Assembly: GCF_003633895.1 (NCBI RefSeq)
Contig: NZ_RBID01000013.1
Location: 186,001-250,000 of the forward strand
DNA: 64,000 nucleotides
Source of the DNA: Vogesella indigofera
Lineage (GTDB): Bacteria > Pseudomonadota > Gammaproteobacteria > Burkholderiales > Chromobacteriaceae
Direction of reading: 5' to 3'
The position numbers were made by a program, and so were the translations under genes. Each line of letters opens with the position of its first letter. Position 1 is the first letter of the stretch. Shown here piece by piece: positions 19,221-28,356 of this stretch. Below the pieces are notes generated by a model. The model searched no databases. It saw nothing but the letters and a program-made list of their open reading frames with translations, and had not been told where the DNA came from.

Positions 19221-20381
19221 TTACTGGCCTTGCTGCATCAGGCGGCGGGTGGCCAGCGCGGTGTCGGTGTAGTCGGTGAACACACCGTCGACACCGGCGG
19301 CAAAGAACAGGCGGTACTCTTCCGCCGGCCGCTCCATGAAGTTGGCCGCCAGGTGCTTGGCCTCGTTGCGGAAGGTGTAGGGGTGCACCACCAGCCCCAG
19401 CTTGTGCGCGTCGCGGATCACGCTGTTCGGCTCCAGCAGCGTCATGTCGCGCTGGTCGACCACCTTGTCGCCGTTGACGTCCATCGCCTTGCCGGCCTTG
19501 TCGGTCATCGCCTGCCAGCTGATCAGGTACGGTTTCCACGGGCCGATGCCGTCGGCGAAGCGGCGGATCTCCTTCAGCCCGGCCGGGGTCAGCATGTCGG
19601 CGTAGGTGCGCGCGTCGCCGGCCACCACGTGGTCATAAGGGCGTAGGGTGTCGATGCTGCCGTCCGGGCGCACGTCGTTGGCGTCGAGCAGGTACACCAG
19701 CTTGTTCGGGGTCAGCTTGCGCAGCGTCTTGAGGTTGGCCGCCTCGAACGACTGGATGAACACCGGCGCCGCCTTGCGGTTCAGCCGGTACTTGGTAAGC
19801 GCCGCCACCAGCGGCTGCTCCAGCGCCAGGCCCAGCTGCTGGTGCCAGGTCGGGTGCTTGGTTTCCGGATAGATGCCGATGTCGCGGCCCAGCGCCTGCG
19901 ATTGCTGCGCGCGCAGCGCCAGCACCTCGTCGAAGGTCGGGATCAGGAACTGGCCGTCGTAGGCCTTGCTGCGGTCACCACGCGGCTGCACCGCGCGCAG
20001 GGTCTTGATCTCGGCGAGGGTGAAGTCGCTGGCAAACCAGCCCTCTTCCTCGACGCCGTCCACCTTCAGCGTGCGCTTGCGGGCGGCGAATTCCGGGTGC
20101 CGGGCGACGTCGGTGGTGTCCTTCAGGTTCGGCTCGTGGCGCGCGATCAGCACGCCGTCCTTGGTGCTGACCAGATCCGGCTCGATATAATCCGCGCCCA
20201 GCTCGATCGCCTTCGCGTATCCTTCCAGGGTATGGTCCGGCAGGTAGCCGGACGCGCCGCGGTGCGCCACCACCAGCGGCGGCTTGCCGTCCAGCGTCGG
20301 AAACGGGGATGGGCCGGCGGCCAGCACTGGCCCCGACAGCAGGATGGCCAGCAACGGCAGGCGCAAAGGCATGGTTTTCAT
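19221..20381 (-). CDS. glpQ: Periplasmic glycerophosphodiester phosphodiesterase
   Basis: Hydrolyses glycerophosphodiesters to glycerol-3-phosphate and an alcohol in the periplasm. The 386 residues start with a signal peptide ([15 protein letters not shown], cleavage near 22). The GDPD core has [19 protein letters not shown] near 38-56 with the catalytic H-R, then [20 protein letters not shown] with the metal-binding E and D. Length and insertions fit the GlpQ rather than the cytosolic UgpQ type. It is monocistronic and divergent from the EAL protein. The start is the ATG at 20381. Confidence 0.94.
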   Translation of the reverse strand: MKTMPLRLPLLAILLSGPVLAAGPSPFPTLDGKPPLVVAHRGASGYLPDHTLEGYAKAIELGADYIEPDLVSTKDGVLIARHEPNLKDTTDVARHPEFAARKRTLKVDGVEEEGWFASDFTLAEIKTLRAVQPRGDRSKAYDGQFLIPTFDEVLALRAQQSQALGRDIGIYPETKHPTWHQQLGLALEQPLVAALTKYRLNRKAAPVFIQSFEAANLKTLRKLTPNKLVYLLDANDVRPDGSIDTLRPYDHVVAGDARTYADMLTPAGLKEIRRFADGIGPWKPYLISWQAMTDKAGKAMDVNGDKVVDQRDMTLLEPNSVIRDAHKLGLVVHPYTFRNEAKHLAANFMERPAEEYRLFFAAGVDGVFTDYTDTALATRRLMQQGQ

Positions 20382-20522
20382 TGGGTACACTCCCTGAACA
20401 GCGTCAATGTGAAATCGCTGCCGCAGCGTGACAGAACAACATGACATTTTATTGACCGCAACATGTAACGGCGATGACAGCGCCCCGCCCTGTCCGCGCC
20501 GCACCCCGAATACTGCCGAGAC

Positions 20523-23258
20523 ATGCGTCCATTTTCGATGACATTCCGCCTGCGCCCGGGCCTGCTGCTGGCGGTGATCCTGCTGGTCGGCCTGGCCGGG
20601 CTGTGGCAGCTGGCCAACAACGCCGCCGACAAGGTCGACGAGGAAGTTGCCGCCCTCACCCGCAAGACCCTGCAACAGGAGCTGCTGCGCCAGCGCAAGA
20701 CGCTGGGCCAGTCGCTCAACGACTACGCGGTGTGGGACGAGATGTACCGCCAGAGCCAGTCGCCGCAGATGGACAAGGCCTGGCTTGCGGCCAACCTGAC
20801 CGGCTCGGTGTACCAGAATCTGGATGTCGACATCGCACTGCTGCTCGATCCCGCCGCCGGCGTGCTGTACGCGCTGGACCGCGGCGTGGTCAGCCCGCAG
20901 CCGCAACGACTGCTGCAGCTGGAGCCGCGGCAGTGGCAGAACCTGCTGCGCCAGGCCGACCGCTACGACCCGCAGCAGGCCAGTGCCGGCCCCAGCCTGC
21001 TGCTGCGCCAGCAGCACGGCAACAGCCTGACCGGCCAGCCGCAGACCGCCATCTATCTGGTGGCGATCCAGCGCATCGCGCTGGAATCCGGCGCCTCGCC
21101 CGATGGCCGCGCGCGCTACCTGCTGTTCGCGCGCGCGCTGGACCAGCGCCTGCTGCAGGAGATGGCGGCCAGCAACTCGCTGCGCCGGCTGTCGCTGAAC
21201 TTCTCAGCCACGCCGCAGCACAGCGCGGCGCTGGCGCTGGAAAACAGCCAGGGTCAGATCCTGGGGCTGCTGGAATGGGACAACGAGCGCCCCGGCGACG
21301 CGGTACTGCAGCGGCTGCTGCCGCAGAGCCTGCTGCTGCTGGCCTTCATGCTGCTTCTGTCCGGGCTGATCGTGCGCGCCGGCTACCTGCAGCAACAGGC
21401 CAATGTGCGCCGCTCGCAGCGGCTGGAACAGCAGGGCCGCGCGCTGCAGCAGCTGGTGGCGGCGCGCCATAGCGAAACGCAGGTGCTGCAGGAGTACATC
21501 GACGAGATCCTGCCGCTGCTGGCACAGACCCTCGGCGTCAGCCGCGTCAGCGTGTGGCAGTTCAGCGCCGACCAGCAGAGCCTGCACTGTCTCGCCGGCG
21601 TCGATACCGGCGACAGCCTGCGCTTCAGCGGCGACGTGCTGCTGCTGGAGCAGCACCCCGACTACTTCGACGCGCTGCGAGAACAGCGCTACCTCAGCAG
21701 CGTGCAGCCGCTGCAAGACGAACGGCTGCTGTCGCTGCGCGCCCATCTGGCGGAGCGCGACATCAAGGCGATGCTCGACGCCAGCATCATGGTCGGCGGC
21801 CTGCAGCACGGCATCATCTGCGCCGAAAGCCGCACCCTGCGCCGCGCCTGGCGCCAGGAAGACGTCAACTTCATCTGCTCCGCCGCCGACATCATCGCGC
21901 TGGTGATGGAGTCCTCCGCCCGGCTGCAGGCCGAGGGCGAACTGTACCGCCAGTTCTACTACGACCGCTTCACCGGCCTGCCCAACCGCTCGCGGCTGCA
22001 GATGCAGCTGGGCGAACTGATCCAGCAGCGCGAAAACAGCCAGGCGCGCGACAAGCGCCCGATCGGCTGCATGATGCTGTCGCTGGAAGGCCTCGCCAAC
22101 ATCAACGAGCTGTACGGCCGCGACAGCGGCGACCAGCTGATACGCCTGCTCGGCGAACGGCTGGAAAAGCTGGCGCGCAACGGCGAGATGGTGGCGCGCC
22201 ACGCCGACAACCGCTTTGCCATGCTGCTGCTGGACGAGGACGAGCTGAGCATCAGCCAGCGCACCGACGCCCTGTGCGACCAGCTGCGGCAACCGCTGTT
22301 CCTGCAGGAGCAGCAGCTGTTCCTGCGCCTGAGCACCGGCCTCAGCATCTACCCGCACGACACCATCCACGCCGACGGCCTGCTGGAACACGCCGAGCTG
22401 GCGCTGCAGATCTCGCGCAACGACCCGGCCGGCAACTGGGTGCGCTTCCGCCCGGAGATGAACGACAACTGGCGCCGCCGCCACCACATCCAGAACGACC
22501 TGCGCCAGGCGGTGGCGCGCGGCGAGCTGAGCCTGCACTACCAGCCCTACGTGTCGCTGAAGAACGGCCGTGTCGCCGGCGCCGAGGCGCTGGTGCGCTG
22601 GGAACACCCCAACCTTGGCCGCATCCCGCCGACCGACTTCATCCCGCTGGCGGAGGAAACCGGGCTGATCAAGGACATCGGCGAGTGGGTGCTGGGCGAA
22701 GCCATCCGCCAGGCGGTGCAGTGGCGCGCGCGCTATCTCAGCCAGTTCGTGATTTCGGTCAACGTGTCGCTGGTGCAGCTGGAGGACGCGCGCTTTGCCG
22801 AGGTGGTCGCCAGCCAGCTGGCCACCCACCACCTACCCGGTGACGCGCTGGAGCTGGAAGTGACCGAGGGGCTGGCGCTGCGCAACACGCCGACCATCGA
22901 CAGCAACCTGCACAAGCTGCGCGCTCAGGGCATCGGCATCGCCATCGACGACTTCGGCACCGGCTACGCCTCGTTCAGCTACCTGCGCCGCTTCCCCACT
23001 GAGAAGCTGAAGATCGACAAGCAGTTCCTCGACCAGGTGCCGGACAGCGTCGGCGGCAGCAACCTGGTGCGCATGATCGTGGCGATGGGGCACACCCTCG
23101 GTGCCTCGGTCACCGGCGAGGGCATCGAGAACATCCGCCAGGCGCGCTTTCTGGCCGAGCATGGCGGCGATTACGCGCAGGGCTACCTGATCAGCCGGCC
23201 GCTGCCAGCCGGCGACATGGAGCGCTTCCTGATCGACAATCCGACGCTGGCACTGTAG
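20523..23258 (+). CDS. Membrane EAL phosphodiesterase with degenerate GGDEF domain
   Basis: Cyclic-di-GMP protein of 911 residues. A transmembrane segment (about 12-30) and a second one (about 263-283) frame a periplasmic sensor that contains [11 protein letters not shown], the mark of CHASE4-type domains. A GAF-like domain (about 326-460), a GGDEF fold (about 480-636) and an EAL domain (about 650-903) follow. The GGDEF signature is replaced by HADNRF near 560, so cyclase activity is unlikely. The EAL side is intact: AEALVRW near 687, [16 protein letters not shown] and TGEGIE. I infer a phosphodiesterase with regulatory GGDEF. An alternative start is the ATG at 20538. Confidence 0.9.
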   Translation: MRPFSMTFRLRPGLLLAVILLVGLAGLWQLANNAADKVDEEVAALTRKTLQQELLRQRKTLGQSLNDYAVWDEMYRQSQSPQMDKAWLAANLTGSVYQNLDVDIALLLDPAAGVLYALDRGVVSPQPQRLLQLEPRQWQNLLRQADRYDPQQASAGPSLLLRQQHGNSLTGQPQTAIYLVAIQRIALESGASPDGRARYLLFARALDQRLLQEMAASNSLRRLSLNFSATPQHSAALALENSQGQILGLLEWDNERPGDAVLQRLLPQSLLLLAFMLLLSGLIVRAGYLQQQANVRRSQRLEQQGRALQQLVAARHSETQVLQEYIDEILPLLAQTLGVSRVSVWQFSADQQSLHCLAGVDTGDSLRFSGDVLLLEQHPDYFDALREQRYLSSVQPLQDERLLSLRAHLAERDIKAMLDASIMVGGLQHGIICAESRTLRRAWRQEDVNFICSAADIIALVMESSARLQAEGELYRQFYYDRFTGLPNRSRLQMQLGELIQQRENSQARDKRPIGCMMLSLEGLANINELYGRDSGDQLIRLLGERLEKLARNGEMVARHADNRFAMLLLDEDELSISQRTDALCDQLRQPLFLQEQQLFLRLSTGLSIYPHDTIHADGLLEHAELALQISRNDPAGNWVRFRPEMNDNWRRRHHIQNDLRQAVARGELSLHYQPYVSLKNGRVAGAEALVRWEHPNLGRIPPTDFIPLAEETGLIKDIGEWVLGEAIRQAVQWRARYLSQFVISVNVSLVQLEDARFAEVVASQLATHHLPGDALELEVTEGLALRNTPTIDSNLHKLRAQGIGIAIDDFGTGYASFSYLRRFPTEKLKIDKQFLDQVPDSVGGSNLVRMIVAMGHTLGASVTGEGIENIRQARFLAEHGGDYAQGYLISRPLPAGDMERFLIDNPTLAL

Positions 23259-23583
23259 CCGCAGGCGGCACTATCGATAAATGTAAGCAAACGTTGCAAA
23301 GATGTAACATGGTGCAAAGCAACATTGTCGGACAATCGCGCAGCGTGCTTCCCCAATGCACCGGCTTGATGCACACTGGCCCTGCGTTTGCACCGCTGCC
23401 TCCACGCACAGCGCCAAGTTTACACAGATAGCCGGGTGATGGAGGAGAAAATACAGCTCTTCAAAGAGCCACGACACAACAACACAGAGATATTGCGAAG
23501 CAAGGTAGCGGTGCAGCGTCCCTTCGGGTTTCCCCCTCTCGTATTCGGCATTACCATGGCCTTTTTGCTTGCGGCCAACCTTC
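23259..23583. other. 325-base gap without a convincing gene
   Basis: A/T-richer than its surroundings. A short open frame across 23388-23594 has no recognisable domain. There is a small ATTGT-CGG-ACAAT hairpin near 23323-23335 and the 13-mer repeat at the right end. It probably holds the promoter of the following gene; I could not identify an RNA. Confidence 0.5.
23570..23582 (-). repeat. 13-mer repeat abutting a start codon
   Basis: Exact copy on the minus strand ending one base before the ATG at 23584, so it occupies the position of the ribosome-binding site of the next gene. Confidence 0.85.
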
Positions 23584-23883
23584 ATGAGCTCTGACACTTC
23601 CCCGCTGTTGCCCGTTGTCGCCATCCGCTATTGCACCGGCTGTCGCTGGCTATTGCGTGCCGCCTGGATGGCACAGGAACTGCTGACCACCTTTGAAAAG
23701 GAACTCGGCGAAGTCGCGCTGCAACCCGGCAGTGGCGGCGTGTTCCAGGTACGCGTCGACGGCGAACTGCTGTGGGACCGCGCACGCGACGGCGGCTTTC
23801 CCGACATCAAGCAGCTGAAACAGCTGCTGCGCGACCGCATCGCGCCGGACAAGGATCTCGGCCACAGCGAGCGCGGCGGCTGA
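23584..23883 (+). CDS. SelT/SelW/SelH-family (Rdx) protein
   Basis: Thioredoxin-like protein of 99 residues. The N-terminal strand ends in a CxxC redox motif, C17-T-G-C20 (RYCTGCRW), with Cys in place of the selenocysteine of some members. It continues with the LLTTFEKELGEVALQPGSGG and F-x-V pattern and a C-terminal DIKQLKQLLRDRI. Redox partners are unknown. No normal ribosome site is visible because a 13-mer repeat precedes the ATG directly. It lies 18 bases before dinB and is probably cotranscribed with it. Confidence 0.85.
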   Translation: MSSDTSPLLPVVAIRYCTGCRWLLRAAWMAQELLTTFEKELGEVALQPGSGGVFQVRVDGELLWDRARDGGFPDIKQLKQLLRDRIAPDKDLGHSERGG

Positions 23884-23901
23884 CACCGGGTTGGCGGCAA
23901 G

Positions 23902-24972
23902 GTGAGCATCCAGCGCAAGATCATCCACATCGATTGCGACTGCTTTTTCGCCGCGGTGGAGATGCGCGACAACCCGGCGTGGCGCGACATCCCGCTCGCC
24001 GTCGGCGGCCAGCCGGGGCAGCGCGGCGTGATCGCCACCTGCAACTACGAGGCGCGCCGCTACGGCGTGCACTCGGCGATGCCGTCGTCGCTGGCGCTGC
24101 GCCGCTGCCCGGCGCTCTTGATCGTGCCGCCGGACTTTGCCCGCTACAAGCAGGCCAGCCTCGCGGTGCAGGCGATCTACCACCGCTACAGCGAGCTGAT
24201 CGAGCCGCTATCGCTGGACGAGGCCTACCTCGATGTCAGCGGCCAGCCGCACTGCCACGGCAGCGCCAGCCTGATGGCGGAAGAGATCCGCGCCGCCATC
24301 CGCGACGAGGTCGGCATCACCGCCTCCGCCGGCATCGCCCCCAACAAGTTTCTCGCCAAGATCGCCAGCGACTGGAACAAGCCGGACGGGCAATGGCTCA
24401 TCCGGCCGCAGGATGTCGCCACCTTTGTCGAGACCCTGCCGGTGGAAAAGATCTGGGGCGTCGGCGCCGTCACCGCCGCCAGGCTGAAGGCACAGGGGCT
24501 GCACAGCTGCGGCGACCTGCAGCGGCTACCGCTGCTGGACATGCTGCAGCGCTTCGGCAAGTTCGGCAAAACCCTGTACGACCTGTCGCGCGGCATCGAC
24601 CACCGCGCGGTGGAGCCCTCGCGCGAGCGCAAATCGGTGAGCGTGGAGGAAACCTACAGTCGCGACCTGCCCGATCTCGCCAGCTGCGAGGCCGAGCTGG
24701 CGCCGCTGCTGACGCGGCTGGCACAGCGGCTGCAACGCATCGGCACGCCGGCGTTTCGCGGCCTCAACGTCAAGATCAAGTTTGCCGACTTCAGCCAGAC
24801 CACGGTCGAGCTGGCCGGGCAAACGTTGGCCGCAGACGTATTCCAGCAGCTGCTGTACACCGGCTTCGCCCGCGGCAACAAGCCGGTGCGCCTGCTCGGC
24901 GTCGGCGTGCGCCTGCGCGAGGACAGCCCGGCGGCGCAGCAGCTGCCGCTGTTCGAGGAAGGACTGCCGTAG
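23902..24972 (+). CDS. dinB: DNA polymerase IV
   Basis: Y-family translesion polymerase of 356 residues. The palm carries HIDCDCFFAAVE (D11) and SLDEAYLDV (D106, E107), the metal-binding carboxylates; the finger has TCNYEARRYGVHSAMPS; the little-finger domain follows after about 230. The start is GTG at 23902, just upstream of the conserved motif. A one-mismatch repeat copy lies at 24822-24834. No LexA box was sought or seen upstream because the gene follows the SelW-like gene closely. Confidence 0.96.
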   Translation: MSIQRKIIHIDCDCFFAAVEMRDNPAWRDIPLAVGGQPGQRGVIATCNYEARRYGVHSAMPSSLALRRCPALLIVPPDFARYKQASLAVQAIYHRYSELIEPLSLDEAYLDVSGQPHCHGSASLMAEEIRAAIRDEVGITASAGIAPNKFLAKIASDWNKPDGQWLIRPQDVATFVETLPVEKIWGVGAVTAARLKAQGLHSCGDLQRLPLLDMLQRFGKFGKTLYDLSRGIDHRAVEPSRERKSVSVEETYSRDLPDLASCEAELAPLLTRLAQRLQRIGTPAFRGLNVKIKFADFSQTTVELAGQTLAADVFQQLLYTGFARGNKPVRLLGVGVRLREDSPAAQQLPLFEEGLP

Positions 24973-24980
24973 ACGGCAAA

Positions 24981-25011
24981 ACAGCCATCCGCCGCGAGGC
25001 TGGATGGCTGT
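24981..25011 (-). terminator. Terminator after the glutathione transferase gene
   Basis: ACAGCCATCC and GGATGGCTGT form a 10-base stem between convergent dinB and the GST gene. Read on the minus strand it is followed by TTTT, so it best serves the GST gene; it may also stop dinB transcripts. Confidence 0.7.
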
Positions 25012-25030
25012 CGGGTGACGCCGCGCTCGC

Positions 25031-25678
25031 TCAGTGCGGCAGGAACTTGCGCAGCGCCTGCTCGCGGTCGTGCCACATGCGTGCCACGCTGGCGCGCTGT
25101 GCCAGCCGCTCGTGGTACTGCGGTGGCAACGGCAGGCTGGCCAGCGGGTCGTGACCCAGCAGCGTGCTGCCGAGATAGCCCAGATGCGGCAGCGCCACCG
25201 CCAGCGCGATGTCGGCGACGGTGAAATCATTACCGCACAACCAGCTGCCCTCCGGCACCATGCGCCGCGCCAGCGCGGCGGCACCTCGTTCGAGGTTGGC
25301 CGCCACCTCGGCCTTGTCCTGCTCCGACAGCGGCGCGCCGAACAGCGCGTGGCGCACCAGCGGTGCGCTGGCGGCGATCAGGTAGTGCTCGATCAGCAGC
25401 GCCAGTTCACGGGCGCGGGCACGGCCGTTGGTCGACGGCGGCAGCAGCGACAGCGTCGGGTAGGCATCCTCCAGCCACTCCACGATGGCGCCGGATTCGG
25501 CCAGCTTGAAGCCGTTGATGTCGACGTAGGGAATCTTGCCCATCGGGCTGGCCGCCAGCACCGCCTCGTCCTGCGACGGGCGCTGCAGCCGCTCCTCGAA
25601 GTTGACGCCCTTTTCGAGCAGGGCCACTTTGGCCTTGTTGTACCAGGGCGACAGCGCGGAACCGTACAGGATGATCAT
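25031..25678 (-). CDS. Glutathione S-transferase
   Basis: Cytosolic GST of 215 residues. The thioredoxin-like N-terminal domain begins MIILYGSALSPWYNKAKVAL and has the cis-proline GKIPYVD near 48-54 and the glutathione-binding ES in KLAESGAIVEWLE near 60-72. An all-helical C-terminal domain includes the N-capping FTVADIALA. A serine (SPW) occupies the catalytic position near 8-12. Its substrate is unknown. Confidence 0.9.
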   Translation of the reverse strand: MIILYGSALSPWYNKAKVALLEKGVNFEERLQRPSQDEAVLAASPMGKIPYVDINGFKLAESGAIVEWLEDAYPTLSLLPPSTNGRARARELALLIEHYLIAASAPLVRHALFGAPLSEQDKAEVAANLERGAAALARRMVPEGSWLCGNDFTVADIALAVALPHLGYLGSTLLGHDPLASLPLPPQYHERLAQRASVARMWHDREQALRKFLPH

Positions 25679-25717
25679 GCGGAAACTCCAATAATTGCTG
25701 GTGGAGGCATTATGGCA

Positions 25718-26611
25718 TCACTTGGCCGCGCTGCGCGCCGTCGCCCAGCGCTCGATGGCCTGGCGGATCACCGGCAGCCCTTCGCGCGCCACCTTCTCGC
25801 CTTCCAGCATCGCCGCGCCGCGCTCGTCAAAATCGGCGGAGCCGATGTGCAATACCCGCGGCCGCAGCGTGACGTTGGCCTGTTTCAGCTCCTGCGTCAG
25901 CGCCGCCTGGCTCATGATGTTGAGGCTCTGGTCGAGCAGGCTGAGGAAGCCGAGCGCGCTCTTGCCGGTGGGCTTGGCCGAGATGTCGACCGCGATCACG
26001 ATGTCGGCGCCCATCTCGCGGGCGGCGATCACCGGCACCGGGCTGGTCAGCCCGCCGTCGACATAGCGGCGACCGTTGATGGTTACCGGCTGGAACACGT
26101 TGGGAATCGCCGCCGAGGCGCGCACCGCGGTGCCGGTGTCGCCGCTCTTCAGCACCACCCGCGCGCCGCTGTCCAGATCGGTGACCACCGCGCCGAAGCG
26201 GCGCGTCAGCTGCTCGATCTTCTTGCCGTCCACCTGCTGGTTGACCATCGCCGCCAGCTTCTCGCCCTTCAGGAAGCCGGAGGTGGAGAAGGTGAAGTCG
26301 CGCAGGTCGCTCTCGTTGATGCGCAGCGCACGGTAGCGCAGCGCCTCGCCGTCGACGCCGGAAGCATAGATGGCGCCGACGATGCTGCCGGCACTGGTGC
26401 CGGTGATGATGTCGGGCACGATGCCGTTCTGCTCCAGCACGCGGATCACGCCGACATGGGCGAAGCCCTTGGCCGCGCCGCCGCCCAGCGCCAGTGCGAC
26501 TTTCGGTTTCAGTACCGGTTTCGGGACCACTACCACCGGTGGGGTCGGCGTGGTGCACGCCGCCAATAAAAAAATTGCAGCACTGGCTGCAATTCTGGAC
26601 ACAGACCACAT
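25718..26611 (-). CDS. Patatin-like phospholipase, lipoprotein
   Basis: Predicted outer-membrane or periplasmic lipoprotein of 297 residues. The lipobox LLAAC places the lipidated cysteine at 19. The patatin fold shows the oxyanion loop ALGGGAAKGFAHVG near 40-53, nucleophile S73 in GTSAGS, and D185 in the DGG motif, so the Ser-Asp dyad is intact. Family members of this size resemble RssA/NTE-type hydrolases. I use the ATG at 26611, which follows a GAGAG; a GTG at 26626 overlapping the bioC stop as GTGA would add five residues. It is probably the last gene of the bio transcript. Confidence 0.88.
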   Translation of the reverse strand: MWSVSRIAASAAIFLLAACTTPTPPVVVVPKPVLKPKVALALGGGAAKGFAHVGVIRVLEQNGIVPDIITGTSAGSIVGAIYASGVDGEALRYRALRINESDLRDFTFSTSGFLKGEKLAAMVNQQVDGKKIEQLTRRFGAVVTDLDSGARVVLKSGDTGTAVRASAAIPNVFQPVTINGRRYVDGGLTSPVPVIAAREMGADIVIAVDISAKPTGKSALGFLSLLDQSLNIMSQAALTQELKQANVTLRPRVLHIGSADFDERGAAMLEGEKVAREGLPVIRQAIERWATARSAAK

Positions 26612-26622
26612 GGGCAAGGCTC

Positions 26623-27528
26623 TCACTGCTTGGGTGGGGAACGACTGAATTCGATCACCTGGCTGCCGTCAGCCAGAATGGTCGGCTTTTTCTTCGGCTG
26701 CGCCTTCCAGGCGTGGCCGTACAGCACTTCGTAGGTTGCCGGCAACTGGCCGTCGCGGCGCCGCGTTTCGTAGGCGTCGCAGATCCGCTGCCAGGTATGC
26801 TTGCCCATCAGACCACGATTGCGACCGGCAGTTGCATTGTGGGCGCCGATCGCCTTCAGATCGTGCATCACCTCGCGCACGCTGTCGTAGGTCATCACGA
26901 TCTTTTCCATGTCCATCACCGGCTCGGAGAAGCCGCAGTGCATCAGCGCATCGCCCAGATCGTGCATGTCGATGAACTGGTTGACGTGGGTGGCGCCGTC
27001 CACCGCGCCGAAGGCGGCGCGCAGCTCGGTCAGCGTGTCCGGCCCCAGCGTCGAGAACATCACCATGCCCTCCGGCTTCAGCACGCGCTGGAATTCGGCG
27101 AACACGCTGTCCGGCACGTTGACCCACTGGATCGCCAGATTGGACCAGATCATGTCGACACTGTTGTCGGCCAGCGGCAGGCGCTCGACGTCGGCGCACA
27201 GCTGCCACGGCGCCGGGCGGCGGAACAGGCGGCCGAGCATGCCCTGGCTGTCACGCTGCTTCTCGCGCGACGCGCACAACATGCCGTGCGCGAGGTCCAG
27301 CTCCAGCACCCGCGCCTGCGGATAGCGCTGGCGCAGCATCGCCGCGCCGTAGCCGGTACCACTGCCGGCGTCGAGGATCACCGCCGGTTGCAGCTTGATG
27401 TAGTCGAGACGCTCGGCCATGCGGTCGGACACCTCGCGCTGCAGTACCGCGGCGGAGTCGTAACTGGTGGCCGCCCGCTCGAACGAGGCGCGAACGCGGT
27501 CTTTGTCGGTGTAAAACGCTTCGCTCAT
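26623..27528 (-). CDS. bioC: Malonyl-ACP O-methyltransferase BioC
   Basis: Methylates malonyl-ACP to start pimelate synthesis for biotin. The 301-residue SAM methyltransferase carries ILDAGSGTGYG near 51-61 and the post-I acidic residue in LELDLA. BioC-typical features are LPLADNSVDMIWSNLAIQW and FSTLGPDTLTELRAAF. It overlaps bioH by ATGA, so the two pimelate-side enzymes are coupled. Confidence 0.95.
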   Translation of the reverse strand: MSEAFYTDKDRVRASFERAATSYDSAAVLQREVSDRMAERLDYIKLQPAVILDAGSGTGYGAAMLRQRYPQARVLELDLAHGMLCASREKQRDSQGMLGRLFRRPAPWQLCADVERLPLADNSVDMIWSNLAIQWVNVPDSVFAEFQRVLKPEGMVMFSTLGPDTLTELRAAFGAVDGATHVNQFIDMHDLGDALMHCGFSEPVMDMEKIVMTYDSVREVMHDLKAIGAHNATAGRNRGLMGKHTWQRICDAYETRRRDGQLPATYEVLYGHAWKAQPKKKPTILADGSQVIEFSRSPPKQ

Positions 27529-28289
27529 GCGTGCTGTTCCAGATGTAGTCGCAGGGCTTCGACAAAGTCCGTTTCATGCGACAGAAACGGTGCGTGCGAA
27601 GCCTGGGGAAAGTCGTAAAAAGTGGCGTCGGCCAGCTGCTGGGCCAGCCAGCGCCCGGCCCCGATCGGGGTGATCGCGTCGCGCGCGCCGTAGAACAGGC
27701 CGACCGGACAGGCGATGGCCGGTGCCAGCGCGCGCGCGTCGGCGTGCAGCAGGCAGTGCAGCGCCGGCAGCAGGCCCTGCGGCCGGCCATGGGCAAACAG
27801 CTGCGCCTTCAGCGCCTTCAGCGTGTCGCGTGCCGCCGGCGCGCCCATCATCTGCAGCGCGAGAAAGCGCTCCAGCGTCAGCTCGAAAGCGGTGTCGAGA
27901 TTGGCACCGACGCCCTCGATCGCTTCACGGGCCTGCGCATGCGGCCAGGCTTCGTCGCGCACGAAGCGCGGGCTGGTGGCGACCAGCGCCAGGCTGCGCA
28001 CCTGCTGCGGATGCTGCGCCGCCCAGTGCTGCGCGATCAGGCCGCCGAGCGACCAGCCGAGCAGATGCACCGGCAGCGGGAAGTGGCCGGCGAGCGCGTC
28101 GGCAATCGCCGCTGCGTCAAAGTGCGCGGCCGCGGCGCTGGCGCCGTGGCCGGGCAGATCCACCAGGTGCAGACAGAAATCGGCTTCAAGGTTGGCCGCA
28201 ACGCGCTCGAACACGCCGCCGTGCAGCCCCCAGCCGTGCAGCAGCACCAGATCCGGGCCACGGCCGCGGGATTCTATAAACAGGGTCAT
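27525..28289 (-). CDS. bioH: Pimeloyl-ACP methyl ester carboxylesterase BioH
   Basis: Alpha/beta hydrolase that removes the methyl group from pimeloyl-ACP methyl ester. The 254 residues show the oxyanion region LVLLHGWGLHGGVF near 14-27, nucleophile S80 in GWSLGG, the acid in GARDAITP near 203 and the His in ASHAPF near 231. It pairs with BioC downstream. An exact 13-mer copy (28188-28200) lies antisense inside the gene, where the protein reads VAANLE. Confidence 0.95.
   Translation of the reverse strand: MTLFIESRGRGPDLVLLHGWGLHGGVFERVAANLEADFCLHLVDLPGHGASAAAAHFDAAAIADALAGHFPLPVHLLGWSLGGLIAQHWAAQHPQQVRSLALVATSPRFVRDEAWPHAQAREAIEGVGANLDTAFELTLERFLALQMMGAPAARDTLKALKAQLFAHGRPQGLLPALHCLLHADARALAPAIACPVGLFYGARDAITPIGAGRWLAQQLADATFYDFPQASHAPFLSHETDFVEALRLHLEQHA
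28188..28200 (+). repeat. 13-mer AAGGTTGGCCGCA inside bioH
   Basis: Exact copy antisense to bioH; the coding strand reads through it as AANL. Confidence 0.85.
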
Positions 28290-28356
28290 CGACTAGTGCA
28301 AATGGGGCAAAACCCGATTTTCGCAATAGCGCGCCGAGAAAGAAAGCCCGTTGCAC

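Noticed and set aside
20428-20447. Possible Pho box upstream of glpQ (GTGACAG and ATGACAT)
   Set aside because: The two half-sites start 13 bases apart, not the 11 of a Pho box, and the spacer does not match.
20523-23258. Diguanylate cyclase activity for the CHASE4-like protein
   Set aside because: The GGDEF signature is replaced by HADNRF, so only the phosphodiesterase side is supported.
23388-23594. A 68-codon open frame before the SelW-like gene
   Set aside because: No domain, no ribosome site, and it overlaps the real start of the next gene.
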